From Clostridia bacterium (GTDB lineage: Bacteria; Bacillota; Clostridia; Oscillospirales; Acutalibacteraceae), in NCBI GenBank assembly GCA_017625435.1, contig JAGAKX010000055.1, positions 1 through 52,594 of the forward strand: a DNA stretch of 52,594 nt. Reading direction: 5' to 3'. The notes below the pieces were generated by a model. It saw only the letters and a list, made by a program, of their open reading frames with translations, did no database searches and was not told where the DNA came from. The position numbers were made by a program, and so were the translations under genes. Positions 8,747 through 19,693 of the stretch are shown here, piece after piece. Each line of letters opens with the position of its first letter. Within the stretch, counting starts at the first letter, position 1.

Positions 8747-8845
8747 CGGGAGGGGCGGGGTCTCCCCGCCCGCCTCATAACTTTTGTAACTTTTATTTTT
8801 TAAAGTTAGAACCCTTTTGAACGGGAGGGAGAACCCCTCCCCTAC
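8747..8845. mobile_element. Miniature element, type II
   Basis: Palindromes at 8747-8772 and 8822-8845 flank the type II core (CATAACTTTTGTAAC, then a run ending in AGAACCC). The GAATTCGGAATTCGGAG word at 8708-8724 directly follows the loader stop codon, as it does after DUF951 at 2018. Confidence 0.65.
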
Positions 8846-8935
8846 GTTGTTTTTCTGCCTCACGGGTATAAACTTCTTTACTTTTTTCCTCGTAAAAATA
8901 CCGATTAATACGATGATTTCTTCACTACAAAAATT

Positions 8936-8972
8936 AATGCACAAAACCGCTTGGTCTTGTGCATTTTTCTTT
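8936..8972. terminator. Bidirectional intrinsic terminator
   Basis: A perfect 9-bp stem, AATGCACAA (8936-8944) with TTGTGCATT (8957-8965), has an inner ACC/GGT pairing. It is followed on the plus strand by TTTCTTTTTT and preceded by A-rich sequence. It lies between the convergent helicase-loader and homoserine dehydrogenase genes and can serve both. Confidence 0.8.
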
Positions 8973-8982
8973 TTTATTGAAT

Positions 8983-10212
8983 TTACAGAACTCTTATAAC
9001 CGATGCGGAGGCAAAATCCTTAAGGTCGGAAAGAATCTCCCTTAATTCCTTTTCCTTCATTACGGGAGTGATAAAGGCGATTTCATTCCCGGGTGCACCC
9101 TTTCTTTCAAGGACCTTTACACCGCCGAAGGCTTCTCTTATATTAATAAGGCTGTCGCCGGGATTTTTTGCATAGCCTCTGACATAAAGTGCAGTTTCGT
9201 ATTCAAGATAATCCTCAACAATACCGTCCTCATGATTCTCCCAGAAATAGTGCTTTTCGTTCTTTTTAAGCCTTACACATTCCATAACATCGCCCACGAC
9301 GGCACTGGCAGTTGCTTCCTTGCCTGCACCCTGTCCGTAAAGCAGAACGTCTCCGATGCTGTCTCCTGTTATCGAAATTGCGTTATAAACGCCGTTTACG
9401 CCCGATATCATAGAATCATTACCTACAAAGAAAGGACAGACAATTGCCCCGATTTTGCCGTTATTTCGGCTATCTGCTTTTCCGAGAAGCTTAATTCTGC
9501 AATTATATGAATCCGCATAGGCTGCATCCTCAAGAGTAACCCCTCTTATGCCCTCTGTATGGATTTCATCCTCAAAGAAATGATGTCCGTAGGCAATGGA
9601 AGAGAGAATTGCTGTTTTTCTTGCGGCATCAATACCGTCAACATCCGCTGTGGGATCCTTTTCTGCATAGCCCTTTTCCTGAGCAATTTTAAGTGCCGTG
9701 TCAAATGACATCTTTTCATCAATCATCTTTGTAAGGATGAAGTTTGTGGTACCGTTGAGAATACCGTGGAAGGAAAGGATTTTATTGGCTGAAAGGGAAG
9801 AAAACATTGTTCTTATAACGGGAATACCGCCGCAGACAGATGCTTCAAACATAAATGAAGCATTGCTTTCCTTTGCAGCCGCAAAAAGCTCCTGAGCCTT
9901 TGCCGCAACAAGGGCTTTATTTGATGAAACGACGCTCTTTCCCTTTTCGAGACATTTTTTACAGAAGGTAAAGGCAGGCTCCACACCGCCCATAGTCTCA
10001 ACAACAACGCCGATTTCGGGGTCCTCTGCAATAATGTCAATATCATTTACTATTCTTGAAGCATAGGGGCTTCCCGAAAAATCTCTTATATCAAGTATAT
10101 ACTTAACACCGATTTCTTCACCTGCGCTCTTCTCCATAAGGCAGGGCTTCTTGTCGAGAATATCCACAACACCCGAGCCTACTGTTCCGCAACCGAGAAC
10201 GGCAATCTTCAT
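8983..10212 (-). CDS. hom: Homoserine dehydrogenase with C-terminal ACT domain
   Basis: Reduces aspartate semialdehyde to homoserine with NAD(P)H, feeding threonine and methionine synthesis. The 409-residue protein begins with the Rossmann motif MKIAVLGCGTVGSGV. The family motif VSSNKALVA and the catalytic segment GILNGTTNFILTKM...GYAEKDPTADVDGIDAA (abbreviated) follow. The last 75 residues form an ACT-like domain (ALYVRGYAKNPGDSLINIRE, ending VIRVL), usually the site of threonine feedback. The longest frame begins eleven codons earlier, but AGGAG in TCAGGAGTG fits the ATG at 10210-10212. The gene is divergent from dnaA across about 190 bases. Confidence 0.93.
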   Translation of the reverse strand: MKIAVLGCGTVGSGVVDILDKKPCLMEKSAGEEIGVKYILDIRDFSGSPYASRIVNDIDIIAEDPEIGVVVETMGGVEPAFTFCKKCLEKGKSVVSSNKALVAAKAQELFAAAKESNASFMFEASVCGGIPVIRTMFSSLSANKILSFHGILNGTTNFILTKMIDEKMSFDTALKIAQEKGYAEKDPTADVDGIDAARKTAILSSIAYGHHFFEDEIHTEGIRGVTLEDAAYADSYNCRIKLLGKADSRNNGKIGAIVCPFFVGNDSMISGVNGVYNAISITGDSIGDVLLYGQGAGKEATASAVVGDVMECVRLKKNEKHYFWENHEDGIVEDYLEYETALYVRGYAKNPGDSLINIREAFGGVKVLERKGAPGNEIAFITPVMKEKELREILSDLKDFASASVIRVL

Positions 10213-10310
10213 AATAACACTCCTGACAGAAAAATATATAGGCAATTTTACTATAAATAACTCCGAATGTAAAGTCTTTTTTTCTCCCTTTAATATTTTG
10301 AAAATTTATA

Positions 10311-10339
10311 TTGATAATCTATTTTATTTATGCTATTAT
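10311..10339 (+). promoter_or_regulatory. Probable sigma-A promoter of dnaA
   Basis: TTGATA (10311-10316), 17-base spacer, TATTAT (10334-10339), with a TGC extended -10 just before. It lies about 60 bases upstream of the dnaA ATG. Confidence 0.7.
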
Positions 10340-10401
10340 ATGATTTAAGTATAGTGAGATATTATATATATTTATAGAGAAAGATGTATCCGGAGGTTAA
10401 A

Positions 10402-11760
10402 ATGAATTCATTAGGCGATATCTGGAAGCAGGTCCTGGCTCTTTGCAAGACCGAGGTTTCAGACGTAATGTACACAATGTGGCTGGAGCCCCTGCAGTTT
10501 TATAAGCTTGACGGAGAAACGGCTGTTTTCACCGTAAATGCCGATTTCAAAAAGAATATCATTCTTTCAAAATTCTCTGATCTTCTCAAAAGAAGCTTTG
10601 AAAGCGTAATAGGCTTTTCCGTTGAAATTGATGTCATTGTAAATCAGGCTGCAGACGAAGAAAATACAGAGTCTCAGAAGACTGTAAAGGAAGAAAAGAC
10701 TGAGGAAGCAGAAAAGGAGCCGGAAAAGACAGGTCCCGTTAAAAAGAACGCCTCATCCTTTACCTTTGACAGCTTCGTTGTAGGTCAGTCAAATATGTTC
10801 GCCTACGAAATTGCAAAAAAGGTAGCTGCGGACCCCGGCCTTCATAATCCCTTCCTTATTTACGGAAATTCGGGTCTGGGAAAAACCCATCTTCTTTACG
10901 CAATTTATAACGAAATAAAGAGAAAAGACCCCGGAGCTATTATAATTTACGAAACGGCTGAAAAATTCCTTTCTGAATTTATGAATTCCCTTAACGAGAA
11001 AAACACTCAGCCCTTCAAGAATAAATACAGAAATGTTGACGCACTTTTAATTGACGATATTCAGATGATGCGCTCAGGTCAGTCAACCCAGGAGGAATTC
11101 TTCCACACCTTCAACGCTCTTCATCAGGCAGGAAAGCAGATAGTTCTTACCTCCGATGTTCCGCCCAAAGAGCTTATGGGCTTTGACGAGAGACTGAAGA
11201 CCCGCTTTGAAATGGGACTTATTGCAGACATCAGAACTCCCGATATTGAAACAAGAAAGAATATCGTGAAGAATAAGTCAAGAGAGCTGGGCATCACCCT
11301 TAATGACAACGCAATTGACCACATAGCAACAAAAATAAAGAATAACATACGTCAGATTGAGGGCACTCTCAACAAGATTGAGGCATACACAAAGCTTTAT
11401 AAGAGATCTCTTACCCTTGAAGAGATTCAGGTAATCGTAAGGGATGTTGTAGACATCCACCTGCCCGTTGACGACATTGCCCAGAAGACCATAAACGTCG
11501 TTTCCGAGGTTTACGGAATAACTCCCGACGAAATAAAGTCAAAAAGCAGAACACAGACTGTGTCAACTGCAAGAAACGTATGTATGTACGTTATAAAGAC
11601 CGTTACAAACATCACCCTTATAAAAACCGGTGAATACTTCGGCAAAAATCACGCAACGGTTATAAACTCAATAAATAATGTCGAGCTTGAAATGAAATCA
11701 AACCAGACCTTCAGAAATCTTGTAAATGACATTATAAGACAGGTTAAGGAAACGATGTAA
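10402..11760 (+). CDS. dnaA: Chromosomal replication initiator protein DnaA
   Basis: The 452-residue AAA+ initiator that binds DnaA boxes and melts the origin. Domain I (about 1-80) contains MYTMWLEPLQFYKL. Domain II is a short acidic/lysine linker (about 85-120). Domain III has Walker A YGNSGLGKTHLLYAI (about 152-166) and Walker B DALLIDDIQMM. Domain IV is a helix-turn-helix. Its signature reads FGKNHATV (about 413-420), whereas the usual form is GGRDHTTV, so the base-contacting Asp and first Thr are replaced by Asn and Ala. GGAGG at 10392-10396 sets the ATG at 10402, six codons inside the longest frame. The downstream order dnaN-S4-recF-remB-gyrB-gyrA is canonical for Firmicutes. Confidence 0.97.
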   Translation: MNSLGDIWKQVLALCKTEVSDVMYTMWLEPLQFYKLDGETAVFTVNADFKKNIILSKFSDLLKRSFESVIGFSVEIDVIVNQAADEENTESQKTVKEEKTEEAEKEPEKTGPVKKNASSFTFDSFVVGQSNMFAYEIAKKVAADPGLHNPFLIYGNSGLGKTHLLYAIYNEIKRKDPGAIIIYETAEKFLSEFMNSLNEKNTQPFKNKYRNVDALLIDDIQMMRSGQSTQEEFFHTFNALHQAGKQIVLTSDVPPKELMGFDERLKTRFEMGLIADIRTPDIETRKNIVKNKSRELGITLNDNAIDHIATKIKNNIRQIEGTLNKIEAYTKLYKRSLTLEEIQVIVRDVVDIHLPVDDIAQKTINVVSEVYGITPDEIKSKSRTQTVSTARNVCMYVIKTVTNITLIKTGEYFGKNHATVINSINNVELEMKSNQTFRNLVNDIIRQVKETM

Positions 11761-12311
11761 TTTCTGTTTTTATGTACGGCAGTTTACTTTGTGTATCTGT
11801 ATCCGGAAAATTCAGACTTTTTCTTTTTGTTTGTGCTTCGCACCCGGGAAAGGTTGACGACCCCGTCCCCCTTTGTCCCTTTAGGACATTTCCCCCACAC
11901 TGCGGGGGAATCTTCCCGGCGTGGTTTTCCCGAACCCTTTCCGCGCTTTCAGAAGCGTAAGGGATTCCGCACTCTGCGGAGTGCGGCAAAGGCTTAAGCC
12001 TCTTGACACCGTGAGCTTTTGAAAAAGCTCAACCAAAACTTTTTTTCTGTGCTCCCGCACACAATATTTATCAACACATTATTGACAATTTACTGAAAGT
12101 TTTCAACAGTTTCAACTTTAAACATTTTCACAAAAAGTTATCAATATTTTACTGACATACCCGTTCTTGAAAACTTTTCCTGTTTTTTCCCATATTTTTC
12201 AAGACCTGCGGGAGTTTTCAACAAACTCACATCCCCTATTACAACTACTACCTTTAAACATATCCTATCCCCCCTTTTTCGGGGAGAAAAACACTCCGGG
12301 AGGTTTTATTA
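11761..12311 (+). other. dnaA-dnaN spacer: GC-rich hairpin block then DnaA-box-like sites (candidate oriC)
   Basis: A 551-base gap without a convincing gene. The first half (11838-12035) is GC-rich with several hairpins: TTCCCCC/GGGGGAA at 11890-11910, a perfect CCGCACTC/GAGTGCGG at 11967-11986, and GAGCTTTT/AAAAGCTC at 12013-12030. The second half is AT-rich with same-strand DnaA-box-like sites. One is TTATCAACA (12068-12076); near matches are TTTTCAACA (12100-12108, 12215-12223) and TTATCAATA (12138-12146). In many Firmicutes the unwinding region lies between dnaA and dnaN, so this is an origin candidate. Confidence 0.55.
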
Positions 12312-13421
12312 ATGAAAATCATCTGCGATACCCAGATTTTTACAAACACTTGCCTTAACGTTCAGCGTTCAATCCCTTCAAAGGCTGTTCTTCCCCATCT
12401 TGAATGTATACTTATAGAAACCGAAGAGGGCAATTCGGTAAAGCTTACGGGCTTTGACCTTGATATAGCCGTTATGACAAGCGTGGGAGTAAGAGTTGAA
12501 GAGGCAGGCGCATGTGTTCTCAATGCAAAAACCTTCTGCGACATTTTAAGACATTGTCCCGATACCACCGTTACAATAGACTGTAACGAAAAGAATATCT
12601 GCACCATCACAAGCGGCGATGTTGAATATACTCTTATAAGCCTTAACCCCTCAGAGTATCCCGACCTTCCCGTTCTGACGGATGAAACCTCCTTCAGACT
12701 CAACTGCGGTATTCTCAAGGATATGATTAAAAAGACCGTATTTGCAGTTTCCCCCGATGACGGCAAGACTGTTCACAGAGGTGTAAAGTTTGAAATTGAA
12801 GCAGGTGAAATAAAGCTCGTTGCCCTTGACGGCTACCGCCTTGCAATCAGAAAGGAATTTACGGATTATAACGGAGATTTCCTTAAATTCGTAGTTCCTG
12901 CAAAAACTCTCTATGAAATTATAAAATTAGCGGAGAATGACGACGGCTTTGCAGAAATTTCAAAGGGCAGAAGACATATTATGTTCAGCGTTAACGGCTA
13001 CTGCCTTATTTCAAAGCTCCTGGAGGGTGAGTTCCTCGACTACAGAACTGCCTTCCCCAAGGGAAAAACCGCAACAGTCAGAACAAATACAAAGAAATTT
13101 ATAGATACAATTGAAAGAACATCAATCATTATTACAGAAAAGGTAAGAAGTCCCTTAAGATGTATTTTCTCAGATGATGAAATCAAGGTTTCCGCCGTTA
13201 CGGCTCTGGGAAGCGCCAGCGACAGAATTCCCGTTTCAATTTCGGGTGATAACACGGAAATCGGCTTCAACAACAGATATCTTCTTGAAGCTCTCAGAAG
13301 CTGTGATACCGACGAGGTGCTCATAAACCTCAACGGCTCACTCTCCCCTGCAGTAATAGTACCTCCCGAGGGAGACAGCTTCCTTTACCTGATTCTTCCC
13401 GTAAAAATCAAAAGCGAATAA
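12312..13421 (+). CDS. dnaN: DNA polymerase III beta subunit (sliding clamp)
   Basis: A 369-residue ring-forming processivity clamp that tethers Pol III and many repair proteins to DNA. Three clamp domains of about 120 residues each are recognisable; motifs include ALDGYRLAIRKEF (about 177-189) and the C-terminal FLYLILPVKIKSE, matching the usual terminal LPxR-type strand. GGGAGG at 12298-12303 lies upstream of the ATG. It follows dnaA after the putative origin spacer and precedes the S4-domain gene by 11 bases, starting the dnaN-S4-recF-remB transcription unit. Confidence 0.96.
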   Translation: MKIICDTQIFTNTCLNVQRSIPSKAVLPHLECILIETEEGNSVKLTGFDLDIAVMTSVGVRVEEAGACVLNAKTFCDILRHCPDTTVTIDCNEKNICTITSGDVEYTLISLNPSEYPDLPVLTDETSFRLNCGILKDMIKKTVFAVSPDDGKTVHRGVKFEIEAGEIKLVALDGYRLAIRKEFTDYNGDFLKFVVPAKTLYEIIKLAENDDGFAEISKGRRHIMFSVNGYCLISKLLEGEFLDYRTAFPKGKTATVRTNTKKFIDTIERTSIIITEKVRSPLRCIFSDDEIKVSAVTALGSASDRIPVSISGDNTEIGFNNRYLLEALRSCDTDEVLINLNGSLSPAVIVPPEGDSFLYLILPVKIKSE

Positions 13422-13432
13422 GGTAATGCATT

Positions 13433-13708
13433 ATGGAAAATAAAGTGAGAAAAAAAATCGTTGTCCGTGCAAAGGTTCAGTCAGAGGAAACTCTTTCCAT
13501 AACAACCCCCTTTATAAAGCTTGATTCCGCAATGAAGCTTTCGGGTCTTGCCGAAACCGGCGGTACGGCAAAGATGTTTATTGAAGAGGGCTCCGTAAAG
13601 GTAAACGGAGAGGTTTGCACTCAGAGAGGAAAAAAGCTTTATCCCGGGGATAAAATCTTTTTCCGGAACAGCCTTTTTGTAATTTCAGACGGCAATGAAA
13701 ATAACTGA
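13433..13708 (+). CDS. S4-domain RNA-binding protein (YaaA/RlbA-like)
   Basis: A 91-residue protein with an S4 RNA-binding domain over most of its length: FIKLDSAMKLSGLAETGGTA, then FIEEGSVKVNGEVCTQRGKK and LYPGD. In Bacillus the equivalent small gene between dnaN and recF is yaaA (rlbA), implicated in ribosome assembly. It starts 11 bases after dnaN with only a weak AAGG site, and its last 14 bases overlap recF, which implies translational coupling. Confidence 0.88.
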   Translation: MENKVRKKIVVRAKVQSEETLSITTPFIKLDSAMKLSGLAETGGTAKMFIEEGSVKVNGEVCTQRGKKLYPGDKIFFRNSLFVISDGNENN

Positions 13709-14765
13709 ATTAAGCCTTGAAAACTACCGTAATATTGAAAATATCTCTCTTTCCCCCTGTGAAGGAGTAAATATTATTTACGGTGAGAATGCTCAGGGAA
13801 AAACAAATATTCTTGAGGCAATTTTTCTTTTTACGGGTCTTAAAAGCTTCAGAAGCTCAAAGGATTCGGAGCTTGTTATGTTCGGAAAGGACTTTTCCCG
13901 TATAAAAACGCAGTTTGAAACCTCTCATAGAAAAAATACCTCGGAAATAAAAATAACCGACAGAAGAAGGGCAAGCCTTAACGGTGTTTCCCTTAAAAGC
14001 CCCACGGAGCTTATGAGCAGATTCCCGGCTTCCCTTTTTTCACCGGGCTTTATGTCTCTTATACAGAACGGGCCGTCGGAAAGAAGAAAATTCATAGATT
14101 CCGCAATCTGTCAGATAAAGCCCCGTTATGCTGTGCTTCTTTCCGAGTATACAAAGCTTGTGAAGCAGAGAAACGCAGTTCTTAAAGATAATGAGGATAT
14201 AAAAAGCGTAAGGCTTTTTCTTGACTGCATAAATGACGCCTTTACAAATCTCGGAGAAGAAATTTACAGGGAAAGAAAAGAATATCTTGACCTTCTTCTT
14301 CCCTATGTTTCCGAGATTTATTCGGGTCTTTCTTCGGGAAAAGAAGAAATAAGCTTTACTTATTTAAGAAAGGGCTGCCACGGAGAAGAAAGTCTTAAGG
14401 AAATAGTTAAAAATCACGAAAAGGCGGACATAAACGCAGGTATAACCCTTACGGGTCCCCACAGAGACGATATTGAAATTAATATAAACTCCGTGTCTGC
14501 AAGAAGCTTCGGCTCTCAGGGTCAGAAGCGCTCGGCCGCCATTGCTCTGAAGCTTTCCGAGGCTCAGGTCATAAAAAGCATCACGGGTGAAGAGCCCGTA
14601 ATACTCCTTGACGACGTAATGAGTGAGCTTGATACCCTAAGACAGGATTATATACTTAACCACATAAAGGACAGACAGGTTTTCATTACCTGCTGCGACC
14701 CCGGCTCAATTTTAAGAATGAGCGAGGGAAAAACCTTCAGCATAAAAGAAGGAAGGCTTAAATAA
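13695..14765 (+). CDS. recF: DNA replication and repair protein RecF
   Basis: A 356-residue SMC/ABC-like ATPase that helps load RecA at single-strand gaps. Walker A is in YGENAQGKTNILEAIFLF (about 28-45). The ABC signature region is FGSQGQKRSAAIALKLSEA and Walker B is PVILLDDVMSELD. The TGPHRDD motif is also characteristic. The start overlaps the S4-domain gene by 14 bases, and the TAA stop shares its last A with the ATG of remB, so the three genes should be translated from one message. Confidence 0.95.
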   Translation: MKITELSLENYRNIENISLSPCEGVNIIYGENAQGKTNILEAIFLFTGLKSFRSSKDSELVMFGKDFSRIKTQFETSHRKNTSEIKITDRRRASLNGVSLKSPTELMSRFPASLFSPGFMSLIQNGPSERRKFIDSAICQIKPRYAVLLSEYTKLVKQRNAVLKDNEDIKSVRLFLDCINDAFTNLGEEIYRERKEYLDLLLPYVSEIYSGLSSGKEEISFTYLRKGCHGEESLKEIVKNHEKADINAGITLTGPHRDDIEININSVSARSFGSQGQKRSAAIALKLSEAQVIKSITGEEPVILLDDVMSELDTLRQDYILNHIKDRQVFITCCDPGSILRMSEGKTFSIKEGRLK

Positions 14766-15022
14766 TGTACCTTCATTTAGGTCACGATACCGTAATAAGA
14801 AAAGAAGAAATTCTCGGTATTTTCGATATAGACACCTCAACCGTGTCAAAGCACACAAGAGATTATCTGGAAAAAAAGGAAAAGCAGGGAAAATGCGTTA
14901 CGGTTTCCTATGAGCTTCCCGGCTCCTTTGTTGTGTGCACCGATAAAAAGGGCGGAGAAACAGTTTATATTTCACAGCTTTCCGCCGCCGCGCTTCTCAG
15001 AAGAACGGAAGATATACTTTAA
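14765..15022 (+). CDS. remB: DUF370 extracellular-matrix regulator RemB-like protein
   Basis: An 85-residue protein starting MYLHLGHDTVIRKEEILGIF, then TVSKHTRDYL and VSYELPGSFVVC, ending in a YISQLSAAALLRR segment. This is the RemB (YaaB) pattern found between recF and gyrB in Firmicutes. The RemA relatives are DNA-binding activators of matrix genes; the target of RemB here is unknown. TAATG overlap with recF indicates coupling. Confidence 0.88.
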   Translation: MYLHLGHDTVIRKEEILGIFDIDTSTVSKHTRDYLEKKEKQGKCVTVSYELPGSFVVCTDKKGGETVYISQLSAAALLRRTEDIL

Positions 15023-15078
15023 TTTACTAATAGCAGGAAAACGTTTCCCTTTAACGCTTTCCTAAGGAGGAACAATAA

Positions 15079-17082
<2,004 letters not shown>

Positions 17083-17093
17083 GGTGATAAACA

Positions 17094-19673
17094 ATGGATA
17101 ACGAAAATAAGATAAATGAAATTGCGGAAGAGGTAAAGCCTCAGGGAAATCTCGTTCAGGTTGACCTGAACCGCGAAATGAGAAGCTATTTCCTTGACTA
17201 CTCTATGTCCGTTATTACTCAGCGTGCACTTCCCGATGTGCGTGACGGCTTAAAGCCCGTTCACCGCCGTATTCTTTATACCATGCACGAAAATAACCTT
17301 ACTCCCGATAAGGAGTACCGTAAGTGCGCCGATACCGTCGGCTCCGTTCTCGGACGCTACCATCCCCACGGTGACGCATCAGTTTACGATGCTATGGTAA
17401 GACTTGCACAGACCTTCTCAACAAGATATATCCTTGTTGACGGACACGGTAACTTCGGTACCGTTGACGGCGACCCCCCTGCAGCATACAGATATACGGA
17501 ATCAAGAATGAGCAAGATTTCACTTGAAATGCTCACGGATATTGATAAGGATACCGTTGATTTTACGGGAAACTATGACGACAGACTTAAAGAGCCCACG
17601 GTTCTTCCCGCACGTTTTCCCAATCTTCTTGTCAACGGCTCCACGGGTATTGCCGTAGGTATGGCTACAAACATTCCTCCCCACAACCTCGGTGAGGTTA
17701 TTGACGGTATGTGCTGTGTTATTGACAATCCCGACTGTACTCTTGACGACATTATGCAGCATATAAAGGGACCCGACTTCCCCACAAAGGGCATAATTAT
17801 GGGCAGAGCCGGTATACGCGCAGCTTACGCTACGGGCAGAGGTAAAATCACCGTCCGTGCCAGATGCGAAATACATGAGGGAAAAAACGGCAGATATCAG
17901 ATTGTCGTAACGGAGCTTCCCTATCAGGTAAATAAGGCAAGACTTATAGAGTCCATTGCAGACCTTCACAAGGAAAAGAGACTTGAGGGTATTTCCGATA
18001 TCAATGACTACTCCTCAAGAGAGGGTATGAATATCACAATTGACTTAAAGCGTGATGCCAACCCTCAGATTGTGCTTAATCAGCTTTATTCCTTCACTCA
18101 GCTTCAGACAACCTTCGGTGTTATTCAGCTGGCTCTTGTAGACGGTGTTCCCAAGGTTCTCACCCTTAAGGAAATGCTCAGCCACTATATAGACCATCAG
18201 GTAAGTGTTGTTACAAGAAGAACAGAGTTTGACCTTAAAAAGGCAAAGGAGCGTCAGCATATTCTTGAGGCTCTCCTTACGGCTCTTGATTTCATTGATG
18301 AGGTTATAAGCATTCTTCGTTCATCAAAGTCAATTGCCGAGGGTAAGGAAAGACTTATGGCACGCTTCGGCTTTGATGAAATTCAGGCAAACCACATCGT
18401 CCAGATGAGACTTGGACAGTTAACGGGTCTTGAAAGAGAGAAGCTCCAGGATGAGGAAAGAGCCCTTGAAGAAAAAATTGCACGCTTCCTTGAAATTCTC
18501 TCCTCCCGTGAAAATGTCCTCGCTCTCGTAAAGGAAGAAGCTACCGTTATCAGAGACAAGTTCTCAGACGACAGAAGAAGCGAAATCGTAAATATTACGG
18601 GCGAAATGGATATTGAAGACCTTATTCCCGAAGAGGACTGCGTATTCACAATGACACAGATGGGCTACATCAAGAGAATGTCCGTTGATGAATATCAGCT
18701 TCAGAAGAAGGGCGGTAAGGGCAGAATCGGTATAACCCGCCGTGAGGAAGACGTGGTTGACACAATGTTCACCGCTTCCACACACTCACATATTATGTTC
18801 TTTACCACAAAGGGCAAGGCTTATATGGTCAAGGGCTATGAAATTCCCGAGGGAAGCCGTACAAGTAAGGGTATGAACCTTGTAAACATCCTCCCCATAG
18901 AGGGTGATGAAAAGGTTACCACTATGATTATGATTCCCAAGGAGCATGACGACCTCTTCCTTTGTATGATTACAAGAAACGGTATCATAAAGAGAACAGA
19001 GCTTGAAAACTTCAGAAACATCAGAAAGAACGGTATTATCGCAATTAACCTTGATGAGGGTGACGTTCTTCAGAAGGTGCTTCTTACAACGGGCAATCAG
19101 GACCTCTTTGTTGCAACAAAGAAGGGTCTCGGTATCCGCTTCAACGAAACCGATGCGCGTGTTATCGGACGTACAGCCCGTGGTGTTAAGGCTCTTACCT
19201 TCAAATATGAGGATGACTTCGTTGTAGGTATGGAAATTCTTGATGAGGGAGCAGGCGGAAAGCTTCTTACCGTCAGCGAATGGGGTAACGGCAGAAAGAG
19301 TGATTTCTCCGATTATCACGTACAGTCAAGAGGCGGCTACGGCTCAATTAACTACCGTGTTGACAAATACGGCGATGTTGCCGCAATCAAGGTCGTTTAC
19401 GATGACGATGATGTTATTCTTATTTCCGAGCAGGGTATTATAATCCGTATCGCATCCGAAAGCATCAGAGAATGCGCCCGTCCTTCAAAGGGTGTAAGGC
19501 TTATGAAGCTCGGTGAAGGCGACAGCGTTATTACTCTTACTCTTGCAAAAAAATCGGGTGAGGAAACAGATTTACCCGACGAAACTGAAGCCGGAGAAGA
19601 AGCTGACACTTCCGAAGCAGAAACAACGGAAACAGCAGAAGCTCCTGCCGACACAGCCGCAACAGAAGACTGA
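17094..19673 (+). CDS. gyrA: DNA gyrase subunit A
   Basis: An 859-residue DNA breakage-reunion subunit. The active-site Tyr is in [10 protein letters not shown] (Tyr134). The quinolone-determining region reads [11 protein letters not shown], with Ala95 at the usual Ser83 (E. coli) position, Ser96 next, and Asp99 at Asp87. The C-terminal beta-pinwheel carries a GyrA-box-like KKGGKG in [16 protein letters not shown], supporting gyrase rather than Topo IV. The protein ends in an acidic tail of about 35 residues rich in Glu and Thr. AAGGTGAT precedes the ATG. Confidence 0.97.
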   Translation: MDNENKINEIAEEVKPQGNLVQVDLNREMRSYFLDYSMSVITQRALPDVRDGLKPVHRRILYTMHENNLTPDKEYRKCADTVGSVLGRYHPHGDASVYDAMVRLAQTFSTRYILVDGHGNFGTVDGDPPAAYRYTESRMSKISLEMLTDIDKDTVDFTGNYDDRLKEPTVLPARFPNLLVNGSTGIAVGMATNIPPHNLGEVIDGMCCVIDNPDCTLDDIMQHIKGPDFPTKGIIMGRAGIRAAYATGRGKITVRARCEIHEGKNGRYQIVVTELPYQVNKARLIESIADLHKEKRLEGISDINDYSSREGMNITIDLKRDANPQIVLNQLYSFTQLQTTFGVIQLALVDGVPKVLTLKEMLSHYIDHQVSVVTRRTEFDLKKAKERQHILEALLTALDFIDEVISILRSSKSIAEGKERLMARFGFDEIQANHIVQMRLGQLTGLEREKLQDEERALEEKIARFLEILSSRENVLALVKEEATVIRDKFSDDRRSEIVNITGEMDIEDLIPEEDCVFTMTQMGYIKRMSVDEYQLQKKGGKGRIGITRREEDVVDTMFTASTHSHIMFFTTKGKAYMVKGYEIPEGSRTSKGMNLVNILPIEGDEKVTTMIMIPKEHDDLFLCMITRNGIIKRTELENFRNIRKNGIIAINLDEGDVLQKVLLTTGNQDLFVATKKGLGIRFNETDARVIGRTARGVKALTFKYEDDFVVGMEILDEGAGGKLLTVSEWGNGRKSDFSDYHVQSRGGYGSINYRVDKYGDVAAIKVVYDDDDVILISEQGIIIRIASESIRECARPSKGVRLMKLGEGDSVITLTLAKKSGEETDLPDETEAGEEADTSEAETTETAEAPADTAATED

Positions 19674-19693
19674 TTATCGGGGCGGTGTGATAA

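Noticed and set aside
12362..12766. Long antisense open frame over dnaN (also 17520-17969 over gyrA, 18786-19319 over gyrA)
   Set aside because: Shadow frames of real genes, with no ribosome site and no domain-like composition.
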